A model generated the notes under the pieces. The model searched no databases and was not told the DNA's origin. It worked only from the letters and a program-made list of their open reading frames with translations. A program made the position numbers and the translations under genes. This document shows, piece by piece, positions 1 through 7,647 of a stretch of DNA of 13,444 nt (position 1 is the stretch's first letter; each line of letters begins with the position of its first letter). Source of the stretch: Holophaga sp. (lineage in GTDB: Bacteria > Acidobacteriota > Holophagae > Holophagales > Holophagaceae); NCBI GenBank assembly GCA_030691225.1, contig JAUYES010000193.1, positions 1-13,444 of the forward strand. Direction: 5' to 3'.

Positions 1-1000
1 CCAACGTGGAATTAAGGCGCTCGTGGCGAGATTCGGCAAGGTCTGCACTCTCGGAATGATATGCCGAAAATCGAGCGACCTTGTTATCGATCAAAAGCCC
101 AAGCGCCTCCAGCAGGAAGGTTTCGCTATGGCCTTCGCTAATAGCGCGAATAGGCTCCAGGAGAGCGTGCCCGTCAATTTCGGCTGAACTCGAAAGGGCA
201 TTCGAAAGCGCATCTGTGGCGCTAGAAGCACGGTCTGCAAAACGTTCACAAACCAGTTTTCGCAATTCCACCTTGGCAGAAGCTCGCGCTAATCCCTGCG
301 TTTTATGCAGGAGTTCCAGTAGCGTTTGGTTGTCCAGAATCTCCTTGGTGCTGTGTTCCACCAATGTGCTCAGGAATTGCGTGGATTCTTCACCTGGGAT
401 GCCCGCAATGATTCGAAGCAGTAGATGAAAGACCACCTCGTCCCCGCTGCCGATGGCTTCCATGAGCTGGGGAAGATCTTCGCTGGTGCTGATTCCGGAA
501 AGCACTTTGGCCCCCTGCATGGCCAAGCGCGGGTTTCCTGAACCCTCCATGAGTCGTGTAAGGTAATGGGAAAAGGGCTGTTGAGATTGGTAAAGCGCCG
601 CCTCACGGGCCAGGATGGCCTGGTGGTCAGGACTCGGGCGAGCGGTTTGAAGATTCTTGAGAGCCTCCGCGGCTTCCCGGACACCAAGGGCGCCCAAAAC
701 GGCACAGCCCTCATCAAAGGTGCCGAGGTCAGGCTCGACCAACAGACCATTCAGAATGAAGGGAGTCCATTCGGGCCAATCATATTTCCCTACCTGGGAA
801 AGAATGACTCGCCGAAGTCCCTTTGGCTTCTCGCTCTTGGCAAGCAATGGGCCCAATACGGGCAAGGCTTGGCGGCGAAGACCCTGCAAGGCCGAGCCTA
901 ATTGGGCACTAAAGGAGGTGTTCCCATCGGCATACTCCGCCAACAAGGCGCGAAGGGCGTCAAGTGGGGTGAGCGAAACTACCCGAGGGAGAATGGCCAT
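1..1000 (-). CDS. HEAT-like helical-repeat protein (C-terminus beyond window edge)
   Basis: Reading the minus strand from ATG at 1000 gives 333 uninterrupted codons up to position 1, so the gene is truncated by the window edge. The protein starts MAILPRVVSLTPLD. It is almost all amphipathic Leu/Ala-rich helix, with units such as LPQLMEAIGSGDEVVFHLLL and TQFLSTLVEHSTKEILDNQ, which is the look of HEAT/ARM-type solenoids used for protein-protein contact. There is no signal peptide, membrane segment or catalytic motif in the visible part. A weak GGAA precedes the ATG closely. The start codon sits in the loop of a strong inverted repeat (989-1011). The gene is divergent from the roadblock gene across a 140-bp gap. 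I infer a cytoplasmic scaffold or regulator. The specific function is unknown, and domains past residue 333 cannot be seen. Confidence 0.75.
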   Translation of the reverse strand, partial: MAILPRVVSLTPLDALRALLAEYADGNTSFSAQLGSALQGLRRQALPVLGPLLAKSEKPKGLRRVILSQVGKYDWPEWTPFILNGLLVEPDLGTFDEGCAVLGALGVREAAEALKNLQTARPSPDHQAILAREAALYQSQQPFSHYLTRLMEGSGNPRLAMQGAKVLSGISTSEDLPQLMEAIGSGDEVVFHLLLRIIAGIPGEESTQFLSTLVEHSTKEILDNQTLLELLHKTQGLARASAKVELRKLVCERFADRASSATDALSNALSSSAEIDGHALLEPIRAISEGHSETFLLEALGLLIDNKVARFSAYHSESADLAESRHERLNSTL

Positions 1001-1016
1001 GTTCCATTCTCTTCGG
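983..1016 (-). promoter_or_regulatory. Hairpin enclosing the start codon of the HEAT-like gene
   Basis: A perfect 8-bp inverted repeat, GAGAATGG (989-996) and CCATTCTC (1004-1011), is separated by a 7-nt loop (997-1003) that contains the minus-strand ATG. Four more pairs (983-986 with 1013-1016) extend it across a small internal loop. In the minus-strand mRNA the purine-rich ribosome-binding region lies in the 5' arm. The fold could limit initiation or form an operator in the DNA. The structure is visible in the sequence; regulation is inference. Confidence 0.4.
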
Positions 1017-1140
1017 ACTAATCCGTTCAGGGAATGAGCCTGGACATTTTTTTGGAAGATTGATGCCTGTGTGGAAGCACTGGGTAGCGCGAGGGGAGTG
1101 ATCGGCGCATCATGAAGCCACGCTATCGTGGAGAAACCTC

Positions 1141-1500
1141 ATGCCCTTCCAGGAAATTCTGGACCGTCTTATCGAGCGGATACCTGAATCCATCGCTGCC
1201 TCTTTCAATGACAAAGACGGTGAACCCATCTGCTCTCGCACCATCGAGGTTCCCAACGAGGCACTTCAATTGCTGGGCGCCTACCGAAACGTGGTGAAAC
1301 GGCACTTGCAGCAAGCGGTTGAGGAATTCGATCGAGGCGAGATCGAGCAAGTGGCCTTTTGCACCGATCAGCATTGGATCCTGATGATGGGTGCGCTGGA
1401 ACAGTGTTCCCTGGTGGTGGTCATGCATCGCGAAGGCCTTCTGGGCCGTGCTCGCTTCGAAATGGCAAAGACCATCGATATTTTGAACCAAGAGTTATAG
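1141..1500 (+). CDS. Roadblock/LC7-domain small protein
   Basis: This is a 119-residue protein without signal peptide or membrane segment. It has the order expected of the roadblock/LC7 (MglB-like) fold: a first amphipathic helix (MPFQEILDRLIERIPESI), a strand pair with a polar turn (ASFNDKDGEPICSRT), a long central helix (about 40-66), two strands (VAFCTDQHWILMMGA and CSLVVVMH), and a C-terminal helix ending MAKTIDILNQEL. The length is typical of the family. Members dimerise and act as regulators or GAPs for small GTPases, or as scaffold subunits. No MglA-like GTPase is in the window, so the partner is unknown. The start at 1141 is preceded by GGAG about 9 nt upstream. The nucleoside transporter follows after 34 bp and may be co-transcribed. 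Fold assignment is by pattern recognition only. Confidence 0.7.
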   Translation: MPFQEILDRLIERIPESIAASFNDKDGEPICSRTIEVPNEALQLLGAYRNVVKRHLQQAVEEFDRGEIEQVAFCTDQHWILMMGALEQCSLVVVMHREGLLGRARFEMAKTIDILNQEL

Positions 1501-1534
1501 GCGCAAGCCGTTTCCGAAAAATGGAGGGAAAACC

Positions 1535-2968
1535 ATGGATCGTTTCATGGGGTTATTGGGTGTACTGGTATTTCTAGGCCTGGCATTACTTATGTCCCGG
1601 GATCGGAAATCCATTCACTGGCGCACCATTGGTTGGGCGCTGCTTCTTCAATGGATCTTCGCGGTGATTGTGCTCAAGGGTGGGCTCATTTCAGGCGCAC
1701 TGACCGGTATCCTCCCCTGGCCCGGCGTCTTAGTCGGCACCAAATTCTATGGCTTGGGATGGGTCATTCTGGTGCTGATGTTCACCCCCATGCTGCTCCG
1801 GCGCTTTGCGGGTTTTCAAAATAAGCAGCTGAATTGGGCCATCTTCGGCATCGTTCTATTCGCGGCGCTTTGGGGCAATTTGGTTGGTAAGACCTTCAAT
1901 ACCATGCGGTTGGTGGTTGAGCATCTGATGGCTTTTGCCAAGGAGGGCGCCACCTTTGTTTTCGGCGACTTGGCCAACGGAGCGGGTGCCACCGTTATGG
2001 GGTCGAACGGTCTGAGCGTTGGGAAACTCGGGATGGTTTTCGCATTCGTGGTGCTGCCCACCATCATTTTTGTGGCCAGCATCTTTGCGGTGCTTTACTA
2101 CCTCGGTGTCATGCAATGGGTGGTGGGTGCCTGCGCACGCGCCATGGGGCGCTTGCTTAAAGTGAGCGGGGCCGAGAGCGTGAGCGTTGCCGCTTCCATT
2201 CTGATGGGCCAAACCGAAGCACCCCTTACCATCCGGCCCTATTTGCCAAAGTTCACGCGCAGTGAATTGATGGTGATCATGACTGCTGGCATGGCCCATG
2301 TGAGTGGTTCGATCATGGTGGCCTATGTGCAGATCGCCCAGGTCGATATCGTGCACTTACTGACAGCCGTGATCATGACTGCGCCTGGGGCCATCATGAT
2401 CGCCAAGATCATGGAGCCCGAGACCAGCAAGCCCGAGACCGAAGGTGAAGTTCGGGTGGATATCCCCTGCACCGATGCCAACGTGTTGGACGCTGCAGCG
2501 CGAGGCGCAGGTGAGGGCGGAAACCTAGCGTTCAACGTGGCCGTGATGCTGATTGCCTTTATCGCCCTGGTGGCTTTGGTGAACGGCATCCTGAAGGCCG
2601 TGCATCCAGGCTTAAGCATGGAAGCCATCATGGCAGTCGTGTTCAAGCCCTTTGCCTACCTAATGGGCGTACCTTGGAGCGAAGCTGGCACCATCGGCGC
2701 ACTCCTTGGCAAGCGCATGGTGATCAATGAATTCGTTGCCTTCATCGAACTCGGCAATCTTCCCCTGCTGAGCGCCAAGGCCAAGCTCATTGCAACATTC
2801 GCCCTTTGCGGCTTTGCCAACTTCAGCAGCATCGCCATCCAGATCGGTGGCATTGGGGCGCTAATCCCTGAGCGCCGTGGGGATTTGGCCCGCCTCGGTT
2901 TGCGCGCCATGGTTGCGGGGACCCTAGCGAATTTCCTGAGCGCCTGTATCGCCGGTGTGTTGACGTAA
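1535..2968 (+). CDS. nupC: NupC/CNT-family concentrative nucleoside transporter
   Basis: This 477-residue, strongly hydrophobic inner-membrane protein belongs to the concentrative nucleoside transporter family, which couples nucleoside uptake to a sodium or proton gradient. Family signatures are visible: GQTEAPL at 225-231 (the hairpin-1 Gln-Thr-Glu that contacts nucleoside), MVINEFVAF around 395-403 with Glu399, and CGFANFSS at 425-432 with the Asn and Ser of the binding pocket. The protein ends in a conserved GALIPERR segment and a last hydrophobic helix. The N-terminus is hydrophobic from residue 5, followed by a basic turn and a second helix, as expected for family members. AGGGA sits about 7 nt before the ATG. 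A hairpin terminator starts 17 bp after the stop. The function is probably salvage of pyrimidine or purine nucleosides; substrate range and coupling ion cannot be read from the sequence. Confidence 0.92.
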   Translation: MDRFMGLLGVLVFLGLALLMSRDRKSIHWRTIGWALLLQWIFAVIVLKGGLISGALTGILPWPGVLVGTKFYGLGWVILVLMFTPMLLRRFAGFQNKQLNWAIFGIVLFAALWGNLVGKTFNTMRLVVEHLMAFAKEGATFVFGDLANGAGATVMGSNGLSVGKLGMVFAFVVLPTIIFVASIFAVLYYLGVMQWVVGACARAMGRLLKVSGAESVSVAASILMGQTEAPLTIRPYLPKFTRSELMVIMTAGMAHVSGSIMVAYVQIAQVDIVHLLTAVIMTAPGAIMIAKIMEPETSKPETEGEVRVDIPCTDANVLDAAARGAGEGGNLAFNVAVMLIAFIALVALVNGILKAVHPGLSMEAIMAVVFKPFAYLMGVPWSEAGTIGALLGKRMVINEFVAFIELGNLPLLSAKAKLIATFALCGFANFSSIAIQIGGIGALIPERRGDLARLGLRAMVAGTLANFLSACIAGVLT

Positions 2969-2984
2969 TTATTGGGTTCATACA

Positions 2985-3013
2985 TAAACAGGCCGCGGTA
3001 TGCGGCCTGTTTA
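2985..3013. terminator. Bidirectional intrinsic terminator between nupC and asnS
   Basis: A perfect 12-bp stem, TAAACAGGCCGC (2985-2996) and GCGGCCTGTTTA (3002-3013), closes a 5-nt loop. The stem is GC-rich at its tip and A/T-rich at its base, with TTTATT on the plus side. It lies between convergent nupC and the long minus-strand operon and can serve both. It abuts the displaced copy of the asnS stop codon (3015-3017), so it was probably the original asnS terminator before the 3' end was duplicated. Confidence 0.8.
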
Positions 3014-3014
3014 T

Positions 3015-3071
3015 TCAGGGCTTGAGGGTTCCCAGCATGCGCGGGTAGGGGGCGGTTTCGCGGACATGGGG
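3015..3071 (-). repeat. Direct repeat copy 2: orphan copy of the asnS 3' end
   Basis: These 57 bp match 3211-3267 at 56 of 57 positions. On the minus strand they encode the last 18 AsnRS residues, including [12 protein letters not shown], plus the TGA stop, but they are detached from the gene. The only difference (3021 versus 3217) is a synonymous Lys codon change, AAG versus AAA. Identity stops exactly after the stop codon on one side and at codon 415 on the other. Confidence 0.9.
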
Positions 3072-3210
3072 GGAAGGCGCGAGCGGGTCGCGCAGCACGC
3101 ATGCGTGCGAAGCGGGGCCCCGCCAGCCTGAGTCGAGCCCGCAGGGCGGGCGAGGCTGCCCCCCGCGATGGCAAGCCGAAGGCGCAGCGAGAGCGGTGCT
3201 GGAGGAAGTG
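3072..3210. mobile_element. GC-rich palindromic insert between duplicated asnS ends
   Basis: This 139-bp block is visibly far richer in GC than the flanks and is packed with inverted repeats. They are GCGCGA/TCGCGC (3077-3082/3088-3093), the perfect palindrome GCACGCATGCGTGC (3095-3108), the palindrome GCGGGGCCCCGC (3112-3123), and a hairpin with stems 3124-3129/3153-3158 and 3137-3142/3146-3151. It is open in several frames, but no translation resembles a known protein. It could be a REP/MITE-like dispersed element, or the remnant of an integrated island whose ends are the 57-bp repeats. Its mobile nature is inferred from composition and flanking duplication. Confidence 0.5.
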
Positions 3211-3267
3211 TCAGGGTTTGAGGGTTCCCAGCATGCGCGGGTAGGGGGCGGTTTCGCGGACATGGGG
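3211..3267 (-). repeat. Direct repeat copy 1: functional asnS 3' end
   Basis: This is the in-frame partner of 3015-3071. It covers codons 415-432 and the stop of asnS. The two copies are offset by 196 bp, so copy 2 is in a different reading frame relative to asnS. Confidence 0.9.
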
Positions 3268-4509
3268 CAGCTTGCAAATCCAAGCCACGGCCCGTTCGAG
3301 CCCTAGCCCGAAACCTGCATGAGGCACGCTGCCGTATTTTCGAACATCCAGGTACCACTCGTAGTCCTTGCGGTCCAGCTGCTCGTGCTCGATCTGGTCG
3401 AGTAGGTATTGCAGGCTGGAGGCACGTTCGCCGCCGCCGATGACCTCGCCGTAGCCTTCGGGGGCCAGAAGATCGGCACCTAGGGCCAGCTTGGGGTCAA
3501 TGGGGTCGGGTTCCATGTAGAAGGCCTTGAAGGCCTTCGGGAACCGGTGGACCCAAAGGGGGCGGTCCATGGCGTTCATCAAGATTGTTTCGTCGTCGTT
3601 GCCGAAATCTTCGCCCCAGTTGATATCGCTGCCGAGCTCTTTCAGCTTTTCGACGGCGTCCGTATAGGTCATGCGGGCGAAGGTGACGTTGAGGGCCTGT
3701 TCCAGGGGAGCAAGATCGCGCTCCAGGATCTTCAGTTCCTCCTGTCGACCCTCCAGAACACGCTGCACCATGAATTTGGTGAGGCGTTCGCCTAGAACCA
3801 TTACGTCCTCGAGGTGGGCAAAAGCCATTTCGGGCTCCACCATCCAGAATTCGGTGAGATGGCGGCGGGTCTTGCTTTTCTCAGCGCGGAAGGTCGGCCC
3901 AAAGCAATAGGTTTTGCCAAAGGCGGCGAGCCCCGGCTCTTGGTAGAGCTGGCCGGATTGACTGAGGAAGGCCATGCCCTCATCGAAATAAGGCGTACCA
4001 AAGAGAGTGCTGGTGCCTTCGCAGGCGCTGGGGGTGAGGATCGGGGAATCCAGAAGCGTGAAGCCGTCTTCGTCGAAGAAGTCGCGGATGGCTTTCACCA
4101 GGGTGTGGCGAATACGCAGGATCGCCCACTGGCGCTTGCTGCGCAGCCAAAGGTGGCGATTTTCCATCAGGAAGGCGGTTCCATGCTCCTTGGGGGTGAT
4201 GGGGTAGTCCACACTTTCGCCCACGAGGGTCAGCGACTTTACCAACAATTCCGGTGCGCCGGTCTTGGGGTGTGTCTGCACGATACCTGTGGCGGTGATG
4301 GCGGCTTCCTGGGTGAGGCGGCCGGCCAATTCGTAGCTTTCGGGTTCAGCGTCGTTGGCGCTCACCACGCACTGCACAAAGCCACTGCCATCGCGCAATT
4401 CGATGAAGCGCATCTTGCTGGTGCGGACATTTCGAACCCAGCCGCGAAGGGTGACTGTTTCACCCGCGTGCTGCTTTAAGTGGCGAATTTCGACGATGGG
4501 GGTGCTCAC
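3211..4509 (-). CDS. asnS: Asparagine--tRNA ligase (AsnRS)
   Basis: This 432-residue class II aminoacyl-tRNA synthetase charges tRNA-Asn in the cytoplasm. An OB-fold anticodon-binding domain (about 10-105, with [11 protein letters not shown] and FIELRDGSG) is followed by the catalytic core. Core features are [14 protein letters not shown] (157-170, the Cys-Glu-Gly signature favouring AsnRS over AspRS), SGQLYQE (185-191), class II motif 2 [11 protein letters not shown] (207-217), GGGERA (358-363) and motif 3 [13 protein letters not shown] (399-411). The C-terminus [11 protein letters not shown] is normal for this AsnRS type, so the gene is intact despite the duplication of its 3' end. It starts with GTG at 4509, with GGAG about 6 nt upstream. 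The chemotaxis operon ends 31 bp upstream on the same strand, so asnS is probably read through from it or from an internal promoter. Confidence 0.95.
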   Translation of the reverse strand: MSTPIVEIRHLKQHAGETVTLRGWVRNVRTSKMRFIELRDGSGFVQCVVSANDAEPESYELAGRLTQEAAITATGIVQTHPKTGAPELLVKSLTLVGESVDYPITPKEHGTAFLMENRHLWLRSKRQWAILRIRHTLVKAIRDFFDEDGFTLLDSPILTPSACEGTSTLFGTPYFDEGMAFLSQSGQLYQEPGLAAFGKTYCFGPTFRAEKSKTRRHLTEFWMVEPEMAFAHLEDVMVLGERLTKFMVQRVLEGRQEELKILERDLAPLEQALNVTFARMTYTDAVEKLKELGSDINWGEDFGNDDETILMNAMDRPLWVHRFPKAFKAFYMEPDPIDPKLALGADLLAPEGYGEVIGGGERASSLQYLLDQIEHEQLDRKDYEWYLDVRKYGSVPHAGFGLGLERAVAWICKLPHVRETAPYPRMLGTLKP

Positions 4510-4540
4510 GATGGACTCCGACTAGAGCTTCCATCATGCC

Positions 4541-5476
4541 TTAGGCGTGTTTCCCAATGTCTCGGAACTTCTGGCCAATGGCCATTTGAAGGCCACGAAT
4601 GTGATTCAAGACTCGCTCGAGCTTTTGGCGGGCGATGTCTTGGAACTGAATTTGGTGGAGCAAACTGAACAGCTGATCCTGGATAGCCTGGGTGTTTTTC
4701 TCCAAATCAGCCAGTAAAGCCTCCTGCCCGGCAAGGCGGCCCAGTCCCGCTTCCTGTTTTAGGCGGATCATGCCTCGAAAGGCCGAATCGGCACCACCCA
4801 ACATGAGTTCGATGCGGTTGACGACGCGGGCCATTTCATCTTCGGTGTGCTGAATTGCGGCTTCCATCTGGGGGATGATCCGCCCTGTTTCTAGCTGACT
4901 TTTTTGAGGCGCAAGCTTGATCAATTCCTGCAGGGTTTCGTCCATCCTGCGATCGTGATCCAGTTCTTGGGCGGAGGCATGGACGACGCGATCTCCCCCA
5001 AGGGCAATAATCAAAGAGGTATCCAGTAGCACGGTGACCTGTTCGCCCTGGACCAGGAACCCCGAGACCCACGCTCCATCTTTGCCAGAGAGAATGGGAC
5101 CTGCGGAGGCATGTTCTTCTTGAGTCGCCGAGACCACCGACCGGACCTGGTCGACCAAAATCCCGATAAGATTGCCCGCCATTTCGAGAATCAAGATGTT
5201 GCCAGCCGCCGAGGCCTCCATGGGTGAGAAACCGAGCCTAGTGCGGAGGTTAACCACCGGGAGCACGGTGCCCCGGAGATCCAACAAGCCCTCGACGCCC
5301 TTGGGCATGTGGGGCATTCGATTCAATTCACGGTTCTGAGAAATCTCGGCGACCTGGATTAGAGGAACACCATACGCGCGATCTTCCAGGGTAAAGGTCA
5401 GGTACTGGCGCACACCCTCGTGGAGGTGCCCTCGTTCACCCGGATTGGCCGCCGGTGGCGCCGCAGCTAGACTCAC
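4541..5476 (-). CDS. CheW domain fused to CheZ-like CheY-P phosphatase domain
   Basis: This is a 311-residue cytoplasmic protein. Residues about 23-160 form a CheW adaptor domain: YLTFTLEDRAYGVPL, then the diagnostic GLLDLRGTVLPVVNLR (63-78) with its conserved Arg. Residues about 175-305 are long charged helices. Within them QFQDIARQKLERV (277-289) matches the CheZ active-site pattern F-Q-D-x3-Q; Asp280 and Gln284 would be the catalytic pair. I infer a phosphatase tethered to the receptor-CheA array through CheW that removes phosphate from CheY-P near the kinase. It starts with GTG at 5476, overlapping the cheA stop by 4 bp (GTGA), with AGGAGG inside the cheA end, so translation is probably coupled. 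CheV (CheW-receiver) is the usual CheW fusion, but there is no receiver domain here. Confidence 0.85.
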   Translation of the reverse strand: MSLAAAPPAANPGERGHLHEGVRQYLTFTLEDRAYGVPLIQVAEISQNRELNRMPHMPKGVEGLLDLRGTVLPVVNLRTRLGFSPMEASAAGNILILEMAGNLIGILVDQVRSVVSATQEEHASAGPILSGKDGAWVSGFLVQGEQVTVLLDTSLIIALGGDRVVHASAQELDHDRRMDETLQELIKLAPQKSQLETGRIIPQMEAAIQHTEDEMARVVNRIELMLGGADSAFRGMIRLKQEAGLGRLAGQEALLADLEKNTQAIQDQLFSLLHQIQFQDIARQKLERVLNHIRGLQMAIGQKFRDIGKHA

Positions 5477-7647
5477 AGAGCCTCCTGCACCGCCAGGGTC
5501 ATTAATTCCGCCGGATCTAGAATTAGCACCACACCGCCGTCGCCCATCACGCTGGCACCCGATATGCCCGGGAGGCTAGCAAGGTATGGGGCCAATGGCT
5601 TTATGACCATTTCTTGGCGACGAATGAAGGAATCCACGATGAGACCCATGCGTTTGCCTGAGGTGGAGATCACCACAACCGGGAGTTCGTCACTCTGAGA
5701 GGCGCCCTGGCCCGCAATCTCTTCGTTATTAAAATTGAGAAGTTCCCGCAATTGGGTAACACCAAGGACTTCGCCGCGAAGATTGATGGCCTTGCGACGC
5801 GTCAAGTGGGAAACCAAATCCTTGGTCACGAGCAGCGTTTCCTCTACGGCGGTGCCCGGAAGCGCGAAGACTTGTCCACCCGATCGCATGAGCAGGGCAT
5901 CAATGATGGCCAACGTAAGGGGAAGCTTCATGGTGAAGATGGATCCCTTGCCTACTACGCTCTGGACGGCGACATGACCGTTCAGGCGACGCACATTGGA
6001 ACGGACCACATCCATACCCACGCCGCGGCCCGAGATATCCGTGACCGTAGCTGCGGTGCTGAAGCCAGGAAGAAAGATCATGTTGATGGCTTCTTCGTCT
6101 GACATGGCTTCGGCCCGTTCCAGACTCAACAGCCCTTTTTCGACGGCCTTGGCGCGGATGATTTTTGGGTCGATGCCCTTGCCATCATCCTCGATTTCCA
6201 CCAGCACCGAATCGCCCTCGTGGCGGGCTCGAAGAATCACGGTACCGACCTCAGACTTACCAGCCTTTAGGCGTGCCTCGGGGGATTCAACGCCGTGATC
6301 GGCGCTGTTGCGGATGAGATGGATAAGTGGATCGCTGAGTTCTTCGATCAGACTCTTATCGATTTCGGTGTCTTCGCCGATCATCTGCAGTTCGATTTTC
6401 TTGCCGCTGGCCTTCGCGAGGTCGCGGAGCATGCGAGGGAACTTGCTGAAGATGGTCTTGACCGGCACCATGCGGATGCCCAAAACCGAGGCCTGAATTT
6501 CCTTGGAAACTTGATCTAAGTAAACGCTGCTTTTCCGAATCTCTTTGACCAACTCTGCGGCAGGACCTTCGGTGATTTCGACTTCGAACCGCTCCACCAC
6601 ATGGCTAATCATGGTCTTGCAGATGATCAGTTCGGCCACCGTATTCATGAAGGCATCGAGTTTGAGCTGGCTGACGCGGATTGTGTCCGAGCCTTTGTCT
6701 GTCTTGTCGGGGGCGGCCTGTTTGCGGGCACCAGCTTCAGGGGTCGCGGCCACTGGGGACTCAACAACGGGCGAAGGGATAGCCGCAACAGGAACCTGGA
6801 TCGAGGCCGTGGGCGGCGAAAGCTCCTGCGTCCCGTCGGGGCCAAGAACGAAATACTCCATTCGGACATTCTTGACGCTATCAAACACTTTCTTAACTGT
6901 TTCAGGCGATTCGCTGGGCTGGATGTAAAGCACCAGATCGAAATGAAAGGCCGCCGATTCAAACGCATCTAAATCAGTGGGCGAGTTGATGACATGGGAG
7001 GAATGGATGAGTTTTCCCACCAGATCGGCCATGGGGAGCATGGACAGAGGATTGAAGGCCGTGCCCATGATCTCGGGCGATAGTTCCGCCTTGATGGCGA
7101 CGATAACCCCACCTTGTGCGATGACATCTTCCATGATCTTGCGGTTGGTCGGGTCAAGGTTGCCGAGTTTGGCGGGAATTTGCAGACTAGCGGAGGGTGC
7201 GCCGGTCGTTGCGGCGGGGGTTGCCGTTGCAGCCGGTGGACCGCCTCGCAGCGCTTCGAGTCGCTGCAGGAGGCCAGTCGTATCAGGATCCTCGGCAGTG
7301 CCCTGCTTGCGAAGGGTTACGCCCACATCGTTGACGAGAATTTTCAACGTATCGATGGTTTCGAACAGGAGTTCCATCACTTCGGGCGTAACGTTCATGC
7401 GACCTTTGCGCAGATCGTCCAGGATGTTTTCGCCGATGTGAGCCAGGGCTTGAACTTTGGCTAAACCCAGGAAACCCGAAGCGCCTTTGATGGTGTGGAC
7501 GCTGCGGAAAATGGCATTAAGGATTTCGAGATCACCGGGGTTGCTTTCCAGAACCAGGAAATTTTGTTCAGTGAGCTCGAAGTGCTCCTGGGCTTCAACC
7601 AGAAAATCTTCGTAAAAGCTGGGGTCATCCAGAGAAAAGTCGCTCAT
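5473..7647 (-). CDS. cheA: Chemotaxis histidine kinase CheA
   Basis: This 724-residue kinase has the full CheA layout. P1/Hpt lies at about 8-115, with phospho-accepting His51 in HTIKGASGF. A Pro/Ala linker (about 135-155) precedes a P2-like response-regulator docking module (about 165-268). After a second Pro-rich linker comes P3 dimerisation (about 322-395, starting IRVSQLKLDAFMN). The P4 ATPase has the N box HLIRNSADHGVE (443-454), G1 DDGKGID (487-493), F box FLPGF (525-529) and G2 GRGVGMDVV (540-548). A P5 CheW-like domain (about 575-720) couples to receptors and CheW. The kinase phosphorylates the CheY encoded three genes upstream. The ATG at 7647 overlaps the triple-CheW stop by 4 bp, with AGAGGA about 7 nt upstream. 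All catalytic motifs look intact. Confidence 0.97.
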   Translation of the reverse strand: MSDFSLDDPSFYEDFLVEAQEHFELTEQNFLVLESNPGDLEILNAIFRSVHTIKGASGFLGLAKVQALAHIGENILDDLRKGRMNVTPEVMELLFETIDTLKILVNDVGVTLRKQGTAEDPDTTGLLQRLEALRGGPPAATATPAATTGAPSASLQIPAKLGNLDPTNRKIMEDVIAQGGVIVAIKAELSPEIMGTAFNPLSMLPMADLVGKLIHSSHVINSPTDLDAFESAAFHFDLVLYIQPSESPETVKKVFDSVKNVRMEYFVLGPDGTQELSPPTASIQVPVAAIPSPVVESPVAATPEAGARKQAAPDKTDKGSDTIRVSQLKLDAFMNTVAELIICKTMISHVVERFEVEITEGPAAELVKEIRKSSVYLDQVSKEIQASVLGIRMVPVKTIFSKFPRMLRDLAKASGKKIELQMIGEDTEIDKSLIEELSDPLIHLIRNSADHGVESPEARLKAGKSEVGTVILRARHEGDSVLVEIEDDGKGIDPKIIRAKAVEKGLLSLERAEAMSDEEAINMIFLPGFSTAATVTDISGRGVGMDVVRSNVRRLNGHVAVQSVVGKGSIFTMKLPLTLAIIDALLMRSGGQVFALPGTAVEETLLVTKDLVSHLTRRKAINLRGEVLGVTQLRELLNFNNEEIAGQGASQSDELPVVVISTSGKRMGLIVDSFIRRQEMVIKPLAPYLASLPGISGASVMGDGGVVLILDPAELMTLAVQEAL

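Noticed and set aside
50..56. Possible second EIDA-type CheY-binding motif (protein residues 50-56, ISEIDAV) in the CheZ-like protein
   Set aside because: It matches only four to five residues of the FliM motif, lacks the LL pair and lies within a helix. Likely chance. The coordinates given are residues of the protein encoded at 9171-9764.
370..750. Minus-strand open frame of 126 codons
   Set aside because: It is in another frame inside the HEAT-like gene, which is open from 1000 to the window edge and has a sensible helical translation.
1856..2356. Minus-strand His-rich open frame opposite nupC
   Set aside because: It is antisense to the transporter. The His-rich content is the mirror of Met/Val codons on the plus strand.
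2656..3358. Several overlapping minus-strand frames through the GC-rich insert
   Set aside because: High GC keeps all frames open. Their sequences are partly repeated from the asnS end and partly low-complexity Ala/Pro/Arg, with no convincing start or domain.
3814..4479. Plus-strand open frame of 221 codons
   Set aside because: It is antisense to the well-supported asnS and has no domain or ribosome-binding support.
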